38,301 nucleotides of DNA from an uncultured Lachnospiraceae bacterium (GCA_958402795.1 CATXUX010000033.1:1-38301), one strand, 5' to 3'. Positions 1 through 8,747 are shown, counted from the stretch's first letter. Program-made: numbers and translations. The notes: a model not told the origin generated them from the sequence alone.

Positions 1-400
1 TCCCCGGCGTGGGGATTTGCTGCTCCGTAAGCATACGGGCAATCTTGGTCGGGCCATTCCCGGCAAGGCAAAGCTGGTATATCTGCTGGACAACCGGCGC
101 GGTTTCCTCGTCAACGATATAGTTCTCGTCCTCGTCCATGAGGTAGCCATAGACCGGCTTGCTGGTAACAGGCTTGCCGCTCATGCCTTTTGCTCGTTTT
201 ACTGCCTTGATTTTCTTGCTCGTATCTCTCACCAGCCATTCATTGAACAGATTTCGCAGAGGGGTAAAATCGTTGTCCATGCCGCCGTTTGCACTGTCCA
301 CATTGTCGTTGACAGCGATAAACCGCACTCCCTTTTGAGGGAACAGCATTTCCGTGTAAAATCCCACCTGCAAGTAGTTTCGCCCTAACCGGCTCATGTC
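1..400 (-). pseudogene. Serine recombinase fragment (interrupted target gene)
   Basis: Read on the minus strand from 400 towards 1, an open frame encodes an internal piece of a large serine recombinase. It begins D-M-S-R-L-G-R-N-Y at the end of the resolvase catalytic domain and runs through V-R-F-I-A-V-N-D and N-D-F-T-P into the start of the Recombinase domain (T-S-K-P-V-Y-G-Y, then Q-Q-I-P-T-P-G). The frame leaves the window at base 1. The N-terminal part with the catalytic serine is absent: before D-M-S-R the residues are T-Q-G rather than the usual hydrophobic-K. The frame stays open back to an ATG at 487, so a chimeric ORF exists, but it crosses a terminator and lacks a ribosome binding site. 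I read this as the 3' part of a resident recombinase gene split by integration of the element to the right. Confidence 0.85.
399..400. other. Putative left attachment junction (GA core)
   Basis: Recombinase homology on the minus strand starts exactly at the codon GAC of D-M-S-R (bases 400-398). The sequence to its right (401 onward) is unrelated and leads into the terminator and recombinase module of the element. TnpX/TndX-type large serine recombinases are known to use GA dinucleotide cores, so GA at 400-399 is the likely crossover. The reading context is GA-C-ATGA. The matching right end of this element is not in the window. Confidence 0.55.
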
Positions 401-433
401 TCCTTGTGTCAACAAAGAACCAAAAAATTTTGA

Positions 434-485
434 AAAGCCAGAGGACGTTTCCGGGCTGTCTGCCCGCCGCGTCCTCCGACTTTTC
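434..485 (-). terminator. Rho-independent terminator after the recombinase operon
   Basis: On the minus strand an outer stem of GAGGACG pairing with CGTCCTC encloses an inner CGGGC/GCCCG stem. Further outer pairing involves AAAG and CTTT, and a T-rich tail (TTTTCAAAATTTTTT) follows. It sits just after the stop of the distal small gene at 496 and just inside the presumed left end of the element. Confidence 0.7.
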
Positions 486-495
486 ATCAGGAGGA

Positions 496-825
496 TTATG
501 CCTCGAATTTGTCGTCTAAATCAAAGTATGCCTTATATTGACGAATTATGTGAAGGAAGCCATCATAACCGGTTTCGCTGATAGTTTCAAGAGTTTTGTC
601 GCTTGCCATTTCGGTATGTCCGATTATCACGCCGAGAAGCCTCAAGGTATTAAGCACGGCACGTTGATAATGATATTTCTGCTCCTGGCGGCATACACGA
701 GCCACTTCACTGGTTCCATCAATCTTTCTGTTTCTCACGTCAGCCATCATGCTCAGCGATAACAGAATACTACACGCACGATCCTGCAAATCTGCGGCAG
801 TATTATCTTTGAATGTCAGTTCCAT
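496..825 (-). CDS. Small hypothetical protein distal to the recombinases
   Basis: A 109-residue protein, not recognised. It is largely helical by eye, rich in Leu, Ile and Met, with no signal peptide or cysteine cluster. The ATG at 825 follows GGAGG by six bases and lies inside the 3' end of the upstream recombinase gene (23-base overlap), so the two are translationally linked. As the last gene before the terminator and the element end it is a reasonable candidate for an accessory factor of integration or excision. That idea rests on position alone. Confidence 0.7.
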   Translation of the reverse strand: MELTFKDNTAADLQDRACSILLSLSMMADVRNRKIDGTSEVARVCRQEQKYHYQRAVLNTLRLLGVIIGHTEMASDKTLETISETGYDGFLHIIRQYKAYFDLDDKFEA

Positions 826-2452
826 AATTGTCCTCCGTTTCTTCTGTTTGATTGTCTGTCAGGTCTGCAAAGCAGTCCCGGAATTTCCATACAATCTCAA
901 TCTGCGAATCCAGATAGATGTAAATATCCTGAATAAATCCCCGTACCATTTCTTTGGTAAGAGATGGGGTATCCTGGTACTGTCTGCTCAGTTCCCGCAG
1001 TGGATTTTCCGAGGTATGAGCTTCCTCCTCCAGAGCGGCCAAAGCCGATTCCTGTTTCTTTACATCTTCATCCAGTTCTTGAACTGTTTTATCAATCTCA
1101 GCCTTTTTCTTAAGATAGCGTTCCTTGCTACAGTCACCGGCAATATAACTTTCATACAGAGTCAGTTTTTCCTGCCGGTAGCGCTCCTGAAGCTGCTGCA
1201 GACGGGTTAATTCAGCCATGCAGGCGTTGATCCTGCCTGTCCGGGTAAACTGTAAGGCTGTTTTCTGGTTTTCTTTTTGCCGATACAAAGTAAGCATTTG
1301 CTGAATGGCATGAAGCACTACCTGTTCAATGTCAGTCTCCATGAAATGCTTTCCCCGTGGGCAGGATGCGCCCGGATCGGATGCCGACTTATCACATAGA
1401 TAATATACAACGCCTTTTCTGCCAGTCCGGCGAGTCATTATCCGATGGCACTCTGCACATCGGACAACACCTTTTAATGGGTACTCCTGTATTCCATGAC
1501 TACCGCGTTTCCTGCCGAGCTTCAGTATTTCCTGCACCTTCTGAAATTCCTCATGGGTTACGATGGCTTCGTGCATATTCTCCACTACAATCCAGTCCTC
1601 TTTCTTATTCGGAAGCGCTTTTTTGACATTGACAGCAGCTTTGGAACGCTTATGCCCAACTGTTGCGCCAGTGTATTCGTACTGATGCAAGATGCCCAGC
1701 ACCGTATGATAATTCCAGCCGTTGCTTTCTTTCCGTTTCTGAAAACGGTTCTGGCCTGGATGTTTCAGACGGAAGTAACTGCCCGGTGTCAGTATGCCGT
1801 CTATGTTCAAAATCTCCGCAATCTGTCTGGTCTTTTTTCCTGCCAGCGCCAGATCAAAAATCCTTCGCACCACCGAAGCAGATTCCGGGTCAATCGCCAG
1901 CTTGTTGCGGATAGTCGGGTGAAACTGATAGCCGTAAGGAGCAATGCTGCCCACATACTTGCCCTGCTTCATCATTTGCAGCTTTGCCGTTGTGGTCTTC
2001 ACGGACAGGTCTTTGCTGTAAGACGCATAGACAATATTTCGGATTACTACATCCATTCCGCTGGTAACACCTTTATAATCGTTGCTGTCATAACCATCAT
2101 TGATTGAGATATACCTCACACCCAAAAAAGGAAACACACATTCCAGATAGTTTCCCATTTCTGTGTAGTCCCGCATGGCTCTTGAAAAATCTTTGGTAAC
2201 GAGGACGTTCAGTTCACCGGAGCGGAGCTTTTTCATCATATTCTGAAAAGCCGGACGATTGGTGTTTGTACCAGTAAAACCGTCGTCTACAAATTCCGTG
2301 CGTGAAGCATCTTTTAATTCCGGATGCCGGTTCAGAAATTCATGAATCAGCAGACGCTGGTGCTGTACGCTGTCGCTTTCCTCTTTGGATCGGCGTGTAT
2401 CCTCGTCAGCCATGGATAAACGGATATAAATGGCAACTTTTGGTTCTTTCAT
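803..2452 (-). CDS. Large serine recombinase (third of tandem trio)
   Basis: About 549 residues, the usual size for large serine recombinases. The resolvase N-terminal domain begins A-I-Y-I-R-L-S with the catalytic serine, and continues with V-T-K-D-F-S-R and V-R-Y-I-S-I-N-D. The Recombinase DNA-binding domain follows (A-P-Y-G-Y-Q). A zinc ribbon (C-A-E-C-H, later Y-L-C and a distal Cys) and a long Glu/Lys/Arg coiled coil complete it. The start chosen is the ATG at 2452, seven bases after GGAGG and overlapping the stop of the preceding recombinase by four bases (ATGA). A 15-residue upstream extension is less likely. The enzyme cuts and rejoins att DNA through a 5'-phosphoserine intermediate. 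Confidence 0.93.
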   Translation of the reverse strand: MKEPKVAIYIRLSMADEDTRRSKEESDSVQHQRLLIHEFLNRHPELKDASRTEFVDDGFTGTNTNRPAFQNMMKKLRSGELNVLVTKDFSRAMRDYTEMGNYLECVFPFLGVRYISINDGYDSNDYKGVTSGMDVVIRNIVYASYSKDLSVKTTTAKLQMMKQGKYVGSIAPYGYQFHPTIRNKLAIDPESASVVRRIFDLALAGKKTRQIAEILNIDGILTPGSYFRLKHPGQNRFQKRKESNGWNYHTVLGILHQYEYTGATVGHKRSKAAVNVKKALPNKKEDWIVVENMHEAIVTHEEFQKVQEILKLGRKRGSHGIQEYPLKGVVRCAECHRIMTRRTGRKGVVYYLCDKSASDPGASCPRGKHFMETDIEQVVLHAIQQMLTLYRQKENQKTALQFTRTGRINACMAELTRLQQLQERYRQEKLTLYESYIAGDCSKERYLKKKAEIDKTVQELDEDVKKQESALAALEEEAHTSENPLRELSRQYQDTPSLTKEMVRGFIQDIYIYLDSQIEIVWKFRDCFADLTDNQTEETEDNYGTDIQR

Positions 2453-4164
2453 GAGTTCGCCTCCTTCTTCTTTTGCATTTCCAGAATACTCTGGCACATT
2501 TCCTGATACACATCATCGTAATAAAGAACAACTTCGACAGCGCCATTTTCATAAATCAGAACTTTCTCTATCATGGTATTCACCAGCTTCTGCGTCAGTT
2601 CCGTAGTACCGGTGGCCGCCTTCATCATAGACATCCATTTATTATCCGGAGAAATAGAATCAAGAAACTTTGTCCGGCGCTGAACCGCTTCATCTATCAG
2701 CTGACTCAGGCGTTCATGTTCTTTCTCATAGGTCTTCTTAGCAAAAGAATATTCTTCTTCATTCAGAATACCTTCCACGTAGCTTTCATATAACTTGCTT
2801 CGTTTTTGATTCAGGGCATTCAGCTTCAAGCTGATACTGGAGACAGCGGCGTTGTACTTTTCTTTGAGATTGCTTTCTTCCTTGCTTCCCTTTAAGATAT
2901 TAAGCAGCCGCTCGTAGTTGAGGGCAACCCGTAGCTGATCCTGTATGACAGTGAGCACTTTTTCATTCAGAACATTCTGTCGTATATAATGCTTTGTACA
3001 ATGTTCGTGGCGGCGTGAAGTATAGGTGCTGCACTCATATGACCCCATCCATTCTTCCGGTCCCTTTTTGTCAATCCGGTGTCGGTGAAAGTACATTCGC
3101 TTTTTACAGTCTGCACAGAATATTTTCTGGTCAAAGAAATCAATCATCTGTTCCCGGATAATGGCAGACTGTTTCATTTTCTCCTGCCGGATACGACTGG
3201 CCTCCGCCAGAATATACTGAACTGTATCGAAATCTTCCTGGCAAATGATCGCCGGATGCGTATTTTCATACCAAATCCAGTTTTCTGGATCTTCCTTATG
3301 CTTCTTGACACCCTTATAAATAGCGGTACGCATTCTGCCGTGAATCGTGTGTCCCAGATAGACCGGGTTTTCAAGAATGGAATTGATCGTGGACTTTGCC
3401 CAACCTTTTCCAACCTGATTGCCATGTCGAGAACCATTTTCACGCTTGCGAAGTTCCGGATGGACAGCGCCTGCTTCTTCTAAGCGGTGAATCATGGAAT
3501 TGACGGAAACGCCCTCCATCTTCCAGCGAAATATATTCCGCACATAAGGAGCGGCAGCCTCGTCAATTACATAAGCGGACTTATCTTCATTCCACATATA
3601 CCCGTAAGGCGGGTTACGGCTCTGAAAGGTTCCGTTTTGCTGCTGCGCCAGGAGTGCCGTGGAAACCTTACGGGAAATATCTCTGGAATACAGGGCGTTA
3701 ATCAAATTTTGCAACGACACAGAGAGGGACTCCATGGAACTGCCGCAGGTAAAGTTGTCAAAGTTTTCTTTGACAGAGATGAAGCGTGTTCCCAATGCCG
3801 GAAAAATCTTTTCCAGATAGTTGCCTACTTCAATGTAATCTCTCCCGAATCGGCTCAGATCACGAACCACGATAGCTTCCACCTTACCGCTACGCACATC
3901 ATCCATCAGCCGGTTCCAGGCAGGACGGTCAAAAACCGTGCCGGTTTTTCCGTTATCGGCGTAAACCTCCGCAAGTCTGAGATAGGGACAGCCTGCAACA
4001 TACTCCTTACAAACATCAATCTGGTTCTGGAGAGAAGCGCCTTCGTCCTGTTTTCCGCTGTTCTCTACAGACAGCCGTGCATAGATTGCAGTGACATAGG
4101 ACATCTGCCCGATCTGTGCTGTCGATTCCGGCTGACTGCTGTTTTTTCTACTTTTTCTTGCCAT
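2449..4164 (-). CDS. Large serine recombinase (second of tandem trio)
   Basis: A 571-residue large serine recombinase. A-I-Y-A-R-L-S holds the nucleophilic serine, preceded by a polar N-terminal extension of about 20 residues. Catalytic-domain landmarks are V-V-R-D-L-S-R-F-G-R-D-Y and T-R-F-I-S-V. The Recombinase domain carries P-P-Y-G-Y. A zinc-ribbon-like segment (C-A-D-C-K with downstream Cys) is followed by a coiled coil rich in Lys and Glu. The ATG at 4164 follows GGAGG by five bases, 15 bases after the previous stop. It diverges clearly from both neighbours, so the trio is not a recent tandem duplication. Confidence 0.93.
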   Translation of the reverse strand: MARKSRKNSSQPESTAQIGQMSYVTAIYARLSVENSGKQDEGASLQNQIDVCKEYVAGCPYLRLAEVYADNGKTGTVFDRPAWNRLMDDVRSGKVEAIVVRDLSRFGRDYIEVGNYLEKIFPALGTRFISVKENFDNFTCGSSMESLSVSLQNLINALYSRDISRKVSTALLAQQQNGTFQSRNPPYGYMWNEDKSAYVIDEAAAPYVRNIFRWKMEGVSVNSMIHRLEEAGAVHPELRKRENGSRHGNQVGKGWAKSTINSILENPVYLGHTIHGRMRTAIYKGVKKHKEDPENWIWYENTHPAIICQEDFDTVQYILAEASRIRQEKMKQSAIIREQMIDFFDQKIFCADCKKRMYFHRHRIDKKGPEEWMGSYECSTYTSRRHEHCTKHYIRQNVLNEKVLTVIQDQLRVALNYERLLNILKGSKEESNLKEKYNAAVSSISLKLNALNQKRSKLYESYVEGILNEEEYSFAKKTYEKEHERLSQLIDEAVQRRTKFLDSISPDNKWMSMMKAATGTTELTQKLVNTMIEKVLIYENGAVEVVLYYDDVYQEMCQSILEMQKKKEANS

Positions 4165-4179
4165 GGTATCCTCCTATGT

Positions 4180-5814
4180 TCAGCCAGCCGCAGCTGGCCT
4201 TTCTTCAAATTCCTGGACATAGCGGAGCGCCAGCTCGTATTCATCCCGGTATTTGAATTGAATCTCAATCGCTTTGTTCTCGTAAATAAAAATCCGGTCT
4301 ACCAGTGCCACCAACACCCGGCGATCCAGCTCCGAAATATTTTGGAACTGAGCAAACGCCTGTACCCAGGCACGGTTCGTCATACCGGTAGTTACCGCCT
4401 GCGCCTGTTCTTTCTTCAGACGTTCCACGGTTTCCGATTTCTCTTCAATCCGAGCCGTATAGGCGTTGCGGAACTCCGTATACTCACTCTTTGTAATCAC
4501 GCCATCTGCCAGATCTTCATAGAGCCGGAGCTTCAGTTTCCTGTACCGTTCGATTTCTTCCTCTACTTTGACAATCTGTGCTTCATAGTTGAAAGATTTC
4601 CGATTTTCCAGAGGAAGACGTTCGATAAACGTAACCACCTGATCCAGGTGCATAACGGTTTCAATCTGGTCATGGATCGCATGGAATACAACTTCCCGCA
4701 GTCGGTTCTCACTGAAAGAATGGGGAGAGCAGTTCTTTTCTTTCCGATGTTTTCCGCAGACATAATAAATATACTTTTTCCCACTGCGCGTCACAGTTTT
4801 TCTCACCATACCCTGCTTACAATCCCCGCAGTAAAGGAATCCGGAAAACAAATAATGCTGTCCGCTGTCATCCGCAGCCCGCATATCCCGTTTGAGCAGT
4901 TCCGACACCACCATGAAATCATCCGGTGAGATCAGCGCTTCATGGGTAGCTTCTGCATGAATCCAGTCTGCTTCATCTTTCAGACGAATATCATGTACCT
5001 TGTGGTTGGGCGTTCCTCGCTTGCCCTGAGTCAGGTTGCCTAAGTAAACTTCGTTCTTCAATATTCTGGCGATGGTGTTGTATTCCCATTGGGGAACATC
5101 CCGCCGCCGAAACGCTGTCTGAAATCTTACCCCTTGCTGGCGTTTGTGTTCCATCGGAGTGGGCACACCGCTTTGATTCAGCCGCTGTGCAATGCGCAGG
5201 ATGGGAAAACCGTCCTTAAACATTCCGAAAATCATGGTTACGATCTCAGCTGCATCGTCATCCACCACCAGACGGTTTTTATCCTCTGTGGATTTCTGGT
5301 AGCCATACGGAGCGAAAGAGCCAACATATTCACCTTTCCGGCGCTTCACTTCCAGGTTGGTTCGGATTTTTACCGATATATCCCGGCAGTAAATGTCGTT
5401 TACCAGATTCTTAAACGGCAGTGTGATAGCATCCGAAGCACTTCCCGGTGCCAGACTGTCATAACAGTCATTGACGGCAATATAGCGGATGCCCAAGGAC
5501 GGGAAAATCTTCTCCAGATAATTTCCTGCCTCAATGTAGTTTCTGGAAAACCGGCTCAGATCCTTGCTGATTGCACAGTCAATTTTGCCGGAGCGCATAT
5601 CCTGAAGCATCCGCTGAAATCCCGGACGCTCCATGTTGGTTCCGCTGTAACCGTCATCTTCATCGTAAATCTCCACCAGTTCCAGGTCTGGATGGCGGGA
5701 GATATACTCCATGCAAATGGCCTTTTGACTGGATATGGAATTGCTTTCTCCGTGTTCGTTGTCCTCACGGGAAAGTCTCGCATAGATTCCCGTTCGATAA
5801 ATCCTTTCTGGCAC
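4180..5814 (-). CDS. Large serine recombinase (first of tandem trio)
   Basis: About 544 residues. G-I-Y-A-R-L-S-R-E-D holds the catalytic serine, then I-S-K-D-L-S-R-F-S-R-N-Y and I-R-Y-I-A-V-N-D. The Recombinase domain has A-P-Y-G-Y-Q, the zinc ribbon C-G-D-C-K and Y-Y-V-C-G, and the C-terminus a coiled coil. I chose the GTG at 5814 because GGAGG lies eight bases before it. The longer frame from a TTG at 5838 would place that site inside the gene. It is the first gene of the recombinase operon, with about 170 bases of leader. Confidence 0.9.
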   Translation of the reverse strand: MPERIYRTGIYARLSREDNEHGESNSISSQKAICMEYISRHPDLELVEIYDEDDGYSGTNMERPGFQRMLQDMRSGKIDCAISKDLSRFSRNYIEAGNYLEKIFPSLGIRYIAVNDCYDSLAPGSASDAITLPFKNLVNDIYCRDISVKIRTNLEVKRRKGEYVGSFAPYGYQKSTEDKNRLVVDDDAAEIVTMIFGMFKDGFPILRIAQRLNQSGVPTPMEHKRQQGVRFQTAFRRRDVPQWEYNTIARILKNEVYLGNLTQGKRGTPNHKVHDIRLKDEADWIHAEATHEALISPDDFMVVSELLKRDMRAADDSGQHYLFSGFLYCGDCKQGMVRKTVTRSGKKYIYYVCGKHRKEKNCSPHSFSENRLREVVFHAIHDQIETVMHLDQVVTFIERLPLENRKSFNYEAQIVKVEEEIERYRKLKLRLYEDLADGVITKSEYTEFRNAYTARIEEKSETVERLKKEQAQAVTTGMTNRAWVQAFAQFQNISELDRRVLVALVDRIFIYENKAIEIQFKYRDEYELALRYVQEFEERPAAAG

Positions 5815-5872
5815 AATAAAAACCTCCAATCTTTCCAATGTATCACCACAGAAAGACGGAGGCTGATCCTAC

Positions 5873-5901
5873 TATAAACGCAGGAGTACAAGCCCCAGCA
5901 A
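5873..5901 (-). promoter_or_regulatory. Weak candidate promoter for the recombinase trio
   Basis: On the minus strand TTGCTG (5901-5896) and TTTATA (5878-5873) are 17 bases apart, about 60 bases upstream of the first recombinase start. The -10 match is poor. The leader also folds into an imperfect hairpin (CAGGA pairing with TCCTG). Confidence 0.25.
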
Positions 5902-5958
5902 ATCATGACTGCGGCTCGTGTTCCTGTTTTGTTTTTGACCCGGTTTTATCTTACCATC

Positions 5959-5993
5959 CCGGCAGGACATTTGAAAAGGATGTCAGCTGCCGG
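5959..5993 (-). other. Strong hairpin between DUF6870 gene and recombinases
   Basis: CCGGCAG pairs with CTGCCGG and GACAT with ATGTC around a short loop, twelve base pairs with one small bulge. It overlaps the last codons of the DUF6870-like gene. There is no U-tract after it, so it is not a standard terminator. It could act as an attenuator, an mRNA stabiliser or a binding site. Confidence 0.5.
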
Positions 5994-6234
5994 AGAGATA
6001 TACGCTGTTGACGCGCTCCTCTATGGTAGGGCCTTTCGGCTGGAACGCCAGCTTCACAACAATGCCTCCGTCTAAGTAACAGTAAGGATTGCGGATTTGC
6101 CGGATATGGGATTTCAAGCGTTCCTCATATCCGGCGTCCGGGTCTAAACGGACGCTCTCGCGGTCAACCAGCTGGGAGCGGTCAACCGTCCGAGGGTCTA
6201 CGTTTTTCATTTCCTCTACGGATTGATACGCCAC
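5983..6234 (-). CDS. DUF6870-like small protein
   Basis: About 83 residues from a GTG start at 6234 that follows AAGGGGGA by seven bases. An ATG six codons upstream gives 89 residues but has no ribosome binding site. The sequence has the pattern A-Y-Q-S-V-E-E-M, V-D-P-R-T-V-D, and I-R-N-P-Y-C-Y-L, which I recognise as a small family usually found in conjugative elements of gut Clostridia (DUF6870, from memory). Its function is unknown. It follows the DUF6551-like gene by about 115 bases on the same strand. Confidence 0.75.
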   Translation of the reverse strand: MAYQSVEEMKNVDPRTVDRSQLVDRESVRLDPDAGYEERLKSHIRQIRNPYCYLDGGIVVKLAFQPKGPTIEERVNSVYLSGS

Positions 6235-6349
6235 ATGATTTCCCCCTTCCATCTTATGATGCGGCTCAATAAAATAGTCACGGCGACCTCCCTTCCGGGG
6301 TTCGTTATTCTATACCTATTACGGGTCGGTCTTCTTTATCCGTCCGGCA

Positions 6350-7135
6350 TCAGAATTTCAGGGGAAGCATATAGCGGCGGCTGCTTCCGTTATACATCCG
6401 GTAGACCTGGTACATATACTTTTTGTACCCAGCCATATTTACTCCGAGGGAACGACCTTCCCGGTAAATGGTAAGCGGATCGTACCGGCGCAGCTGCTCG
6501 ACCAGACGCTTAGGGCTATATTCATCGTGATAGAGATCAACGAAAAATACTACGCCAAGCAGAATCTCAAAACGAAGGGAATCCGGAGCGCCGTCCCAGG
6601 CATTTACAATATGCTGCATTCCTTCCTTATAAATTTTTTCGCCCACCTTTTTGTAGATGGAGTAGGCAGTGCCAACGCAGCCGATCCGGCACTTGCCTCT
6701 GTCCTGGTTGTAGTCCAGCCGCAAGCCTACATCCTCCGTGGCTTTCAGGAACGCCACCGCATCCGGGTCATTGCCGTAAATCAGCGCCCGTAGTTTCGCA
6801 CCAGCAGTAAGCTGGGCAGAAGTACCAGTCTGCTGGGCAAACAAAATAGCCTCATCCAGTTCGGAGAGGCCATAGAACACTTTGCAGCGAATGGGCAAAT
6901 CCTGACCGCCGTTGCGGAGCTTCCTGGCAGCAATGGTGTGCTGACCGTCAAAAACATAGTAGTGACCGTCGCGGAAGCTGACCTTCGGGTCATTGGCGAT
7001 ATGCTCGTCAAATTCTGCCGCGATCTTGCGGACACGGTTTGGATTCAGTTCCCGCTGGTAAGCGTTACGAGGGACTTCCAGGTTCTTGCTATAGATCATC
7101 ATCTCGTCAAAGGGGCAGTTAATCAGGTTCTTCAT
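6350..7135 (-). CDS. DUF6551/ParB-like nuclease-fold protein
   Basis: A 261-residue protein with Y-Q-R-E-L-N-P-N-R-V near residue 27 and F-D-G-Q-H-T-I near residue 63. This D-G-Q-H box resembles the D-G-x-H-R box of ParB/sulfiredoxin-fold proteins and the DGQHR box of DndB-like proteins. I assign it to DUF6551-type proteins of mobile elements. Its start overlaps the end of the ParB-like gene by four bases (ATGA), so the two are coupled. A role in element maintenance or DNA binding is plausible but not shown by the sequence. Confidence 0.75.
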   Translation of the reverse strand: MKNLINCPFDEMMIYSKNLEVPRNAYQRELNPNRVRKIAAEFDEHIANDPKVSFRDGHYYVFDGQHTIAARKLRNGGQDLPIRCKVFYGLSELDEAILFAQQTGTSAQLTAGAKLRALIYGNDPDAVAFLKATEDVGLRLDYNQDRGKCRIGCVGTAYSIYKKVGEKIYKEGMQHIVNAWDGAPDSLRFEILLGVVFFVDLYHDEYSPKRLVEQLRRYDPLTIYREGRSLGVNMAGYKKYMYQVYRMYNGSSRRYMLPLKF

Positions 7136-8136
7136 GTTGGTTCCTCCTGTTCGATTTTGTGAATGAATTGAATGGCTTCTTTGAATATTTTCAGTACCTT
7201 GCGGCGGTACGATTTCTTATTTAAAAGTCCCGGATAGCTTTCAAAGCAGCGGAGACATCGGCGTATCATGGTGGATACCGCATCCTCCAGTTCATAGAAC
7301 ATGGTGCTTTCATCTGCCAGTTCTTCCGCAGTTTCCATGCCGGATGAAATCGCAAGGATTTTTTGGATTTCTGTCATGGGGCGGGTAGGAAGCTTAGATT
7401 CTTCCGGCTCTGGCTGAGCTTCATCATCAGTAATTGATGAAGGCTCAATCTCCGTCGATGCTTGCTGTTCAACTGAGACTGGTGCTTTATCTGACATTAG
7501 CTTTGACTGACGTAGCTGTTCAACTAAAGCTGGACGATCATCGGGATTGGCTTTGGCAATAGCTGCCACAGCAGTATCCGTGGGTTTAATGGAGCCTGAA
7601 AGCAGTTCCTCTTTGATGCCGGGTTCTATTTCCTCGGCAGCATCGACTCCCTTAGCATAACGCTCAGCACGACGGACATAGCTTTCGCTGGTGTTAATTT
7701 CTCGTGCGATGCATTCACTGGTTCGTTCGGATTTTTGCTTCGGGTCATTTTGACCCGAAGCACTTTTGCCTACTAAAGCGTATTGATTTCCTCGGAAGCA
7801 ATTAGCCAGCTTCTCCGCTTCATACCGCTGTCCAATCAAATATTTCTTCTGCTGTGGTGTCAAATTTCGACGACCAAGCTGGTTACAGCAAATCCAAGCA
7901 ATGGCGGCATAGCGGTCAGGAAACTCCTTTTCAAAGACTGTGTATTTGATTTCCGGATGTGCTTGAATAATACGAAAGCGATTATGACCATCTACGATGC
8001 AGCCGTTCCAGACAATCAACGGATTCAGCACAACGCCGTCCTGGAGAATATTTTCTTCCAGCAGTTGATATTCTTCCTCAGTCAGATGTGGAATTTTAGA
8101 CTCGAACTCTGGGTCAATCCGCAGTAGTTCATCCAT
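7132..8136 (-). CDS. ParB/Srx-fold protein
   Basis: A 334-residue protein. The N-terminus has the ParB-type box (V-L-N-P-L-I-V-W-N-G, then V-D-G-H-N-R around residues 48-53). A helical region with an HTH-like stretch follows (S-E-C-I-A-R-E-I-N-T-S-E-S-Y-V-R-R-A, about residues 141-158). After an acidic, proline-rich linker comes a basic C-terminal tail. No ParA partner is nearby, so it is not a typical partition pair. Such orphan ParB-like genes are common in Firmicute ICEs and phages. The ATG at 8136 lies five bases after the preceding stop. Confidence 0.85.
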   Translation of the reverse strand: MDELLRIDPEFESKIPHLTEEEYQLLEENILQDGVVLNPLIVWNGCIVDGHNRFRIIQAHPEIKYTVFEKEFPDRYAAIAWICCNQLGRRNLTPQQKKYLIGQRYEAEKLANCFRGNQYALVGKSASGQNDPKQKSERTSECIAREINTSESYVRRAERYAKGVDAAEEIEPGIKEELLSGSIKPTDTAVAAIAKANPDDRPALVEQLRQSKLMSDKAPVSVEQQASTEIEPSSITDDEAQPEPEESKLPTRPMTEIQKILAISSGMETAEELADESTMFYELEDAVSTMIRRCLRCFESYPGLLNKKSYRRKVLKIFKEAIQFIHKIEQEEPT

Positions 8137-8140
8137 CTCA

Positions 8141-8341
8141 TCACCCCCGTTCCGATACCGGCGTTACATAGTAGTCATAGCCCATGCGAATCTGGCAGTA
8201 GGTGCAGATTTCCTTTACTGTCTGCTGGTAATTTGCCCGCCGGATACGATAACTCCCTGTGATCTCGAAGTTTTCCCGGCAGGTGGGGCAAAGACAGATC
8301 AGGGAATTCCTGTCATTTCCTTGCCGGGTCAGGCGCGTCAT
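8141..8341 (-). CDS. Small zinc-ribbon protein
   Basis: A 66-residue protein with C-L-C-P-T-C near residues 16-21 and C-T-Y-C near residues 46-49, a four-cysteine zinc ribbon. Its start overlaps the mazF-like stop by four bases, and its own stop lies just before the ParB-like gene, so it belongs to that operon. It is basic and small, suggesting nucleic-acid or protein binding. No catalytic signature is seen. Confidence 0.75.
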   Translation of the reverse strand: MTRLTRQGNDRNSLICLCPTCRENFEITGSYRIRRANYQQTVKEICTYCQIRMGYDYYVTPVSERG

Positions 8342-8715
8342 ACACTATCCTGGGAAAGCCCCAGGCTGGCACATACCGCTTTATCAATCAGTTCCATCTG
8401 AGCTTTGGTCAACCGCCCAGCGTAGCCGCGTATGCGGTGCTTATCGATCACCCGTAACTGTTCCAACATGAACAAGGAGTCTCCGTCATACTTCATTCCG
8501 GGGATCTTGCTCAGAACAACGTGTGTCGGCAGATATGGCTTTTTGTCGGCCTGCTTTGTAGCAGGTGTGACAATCAGCGTGGGTGAATAGAAGTTGCCTA
8601 TGTCATTCTGCAGGATCAGCACAGGGCGGATACCACCGTGCTCACAGCCATAGGCGGGGTTTAAGTTTGCGAAGTATATCTCTCCGCGATGGTATTGTTT
8701 GAAATCTCGATCCAT
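8338..8715 (-). CDS. MazF/PemK-type endoribonuclease
   Basis: A 125-residue protein with the PemK/MazF barrel pattern: R-G-E-I-Y-F-A-N-L near the N-terminus, G-G-I-R-P-V-L-I-L-Q-N-D around residues 27-38, and T-L-I-V-T-P-A-T. In characterised members the conserved Arg and the Thr/Ser of these strands cut mRNA at short sequences. The ATG at 8715 follows GGAAGGAG by eight bases. No MazE-like antitoxin is adjacent. The next genes are a zinc ribbon and a ParB-like protein, so either the zinc ribbon or an upstream micro-ORF acts as partner, or the enzyme has been co-opted. Confidence 0.88.
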   Translation of the reverse strand: MDRDFKQYHRGEIYFANLNPAYGCEHGGIRPVLILQNDIGNFYSPTLIVTPATKQADKKPYLPTHVVLSKIPGMKYDGDSLFMLEQLRVIDKHRIRGYAGRLTKAQMELIDKAVCASLGLSQDSV

Positions 8716-8747
8716 TGTGTGTACTCCTTCCTTGTGGATATGTTAAA

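Noticed and set aside
1..487. Chimeric ORF starting at ATG 487 and running into the recombinase fragment
   Set aside because: It has no ribosome binding site, its first 29 codons lie in a terminator hairpin, and the catalytic serine domain is missing. It is more simply an accidental fusion at an insertion junction.
3487..4929. 480-codon open frame on the plus strand
   Set aside because: It runs antisense to two clear recombinase genes, with no family motif and no good ribosome binding site. The same applies to the other long plus-strand frames opposite minus-strand genes.
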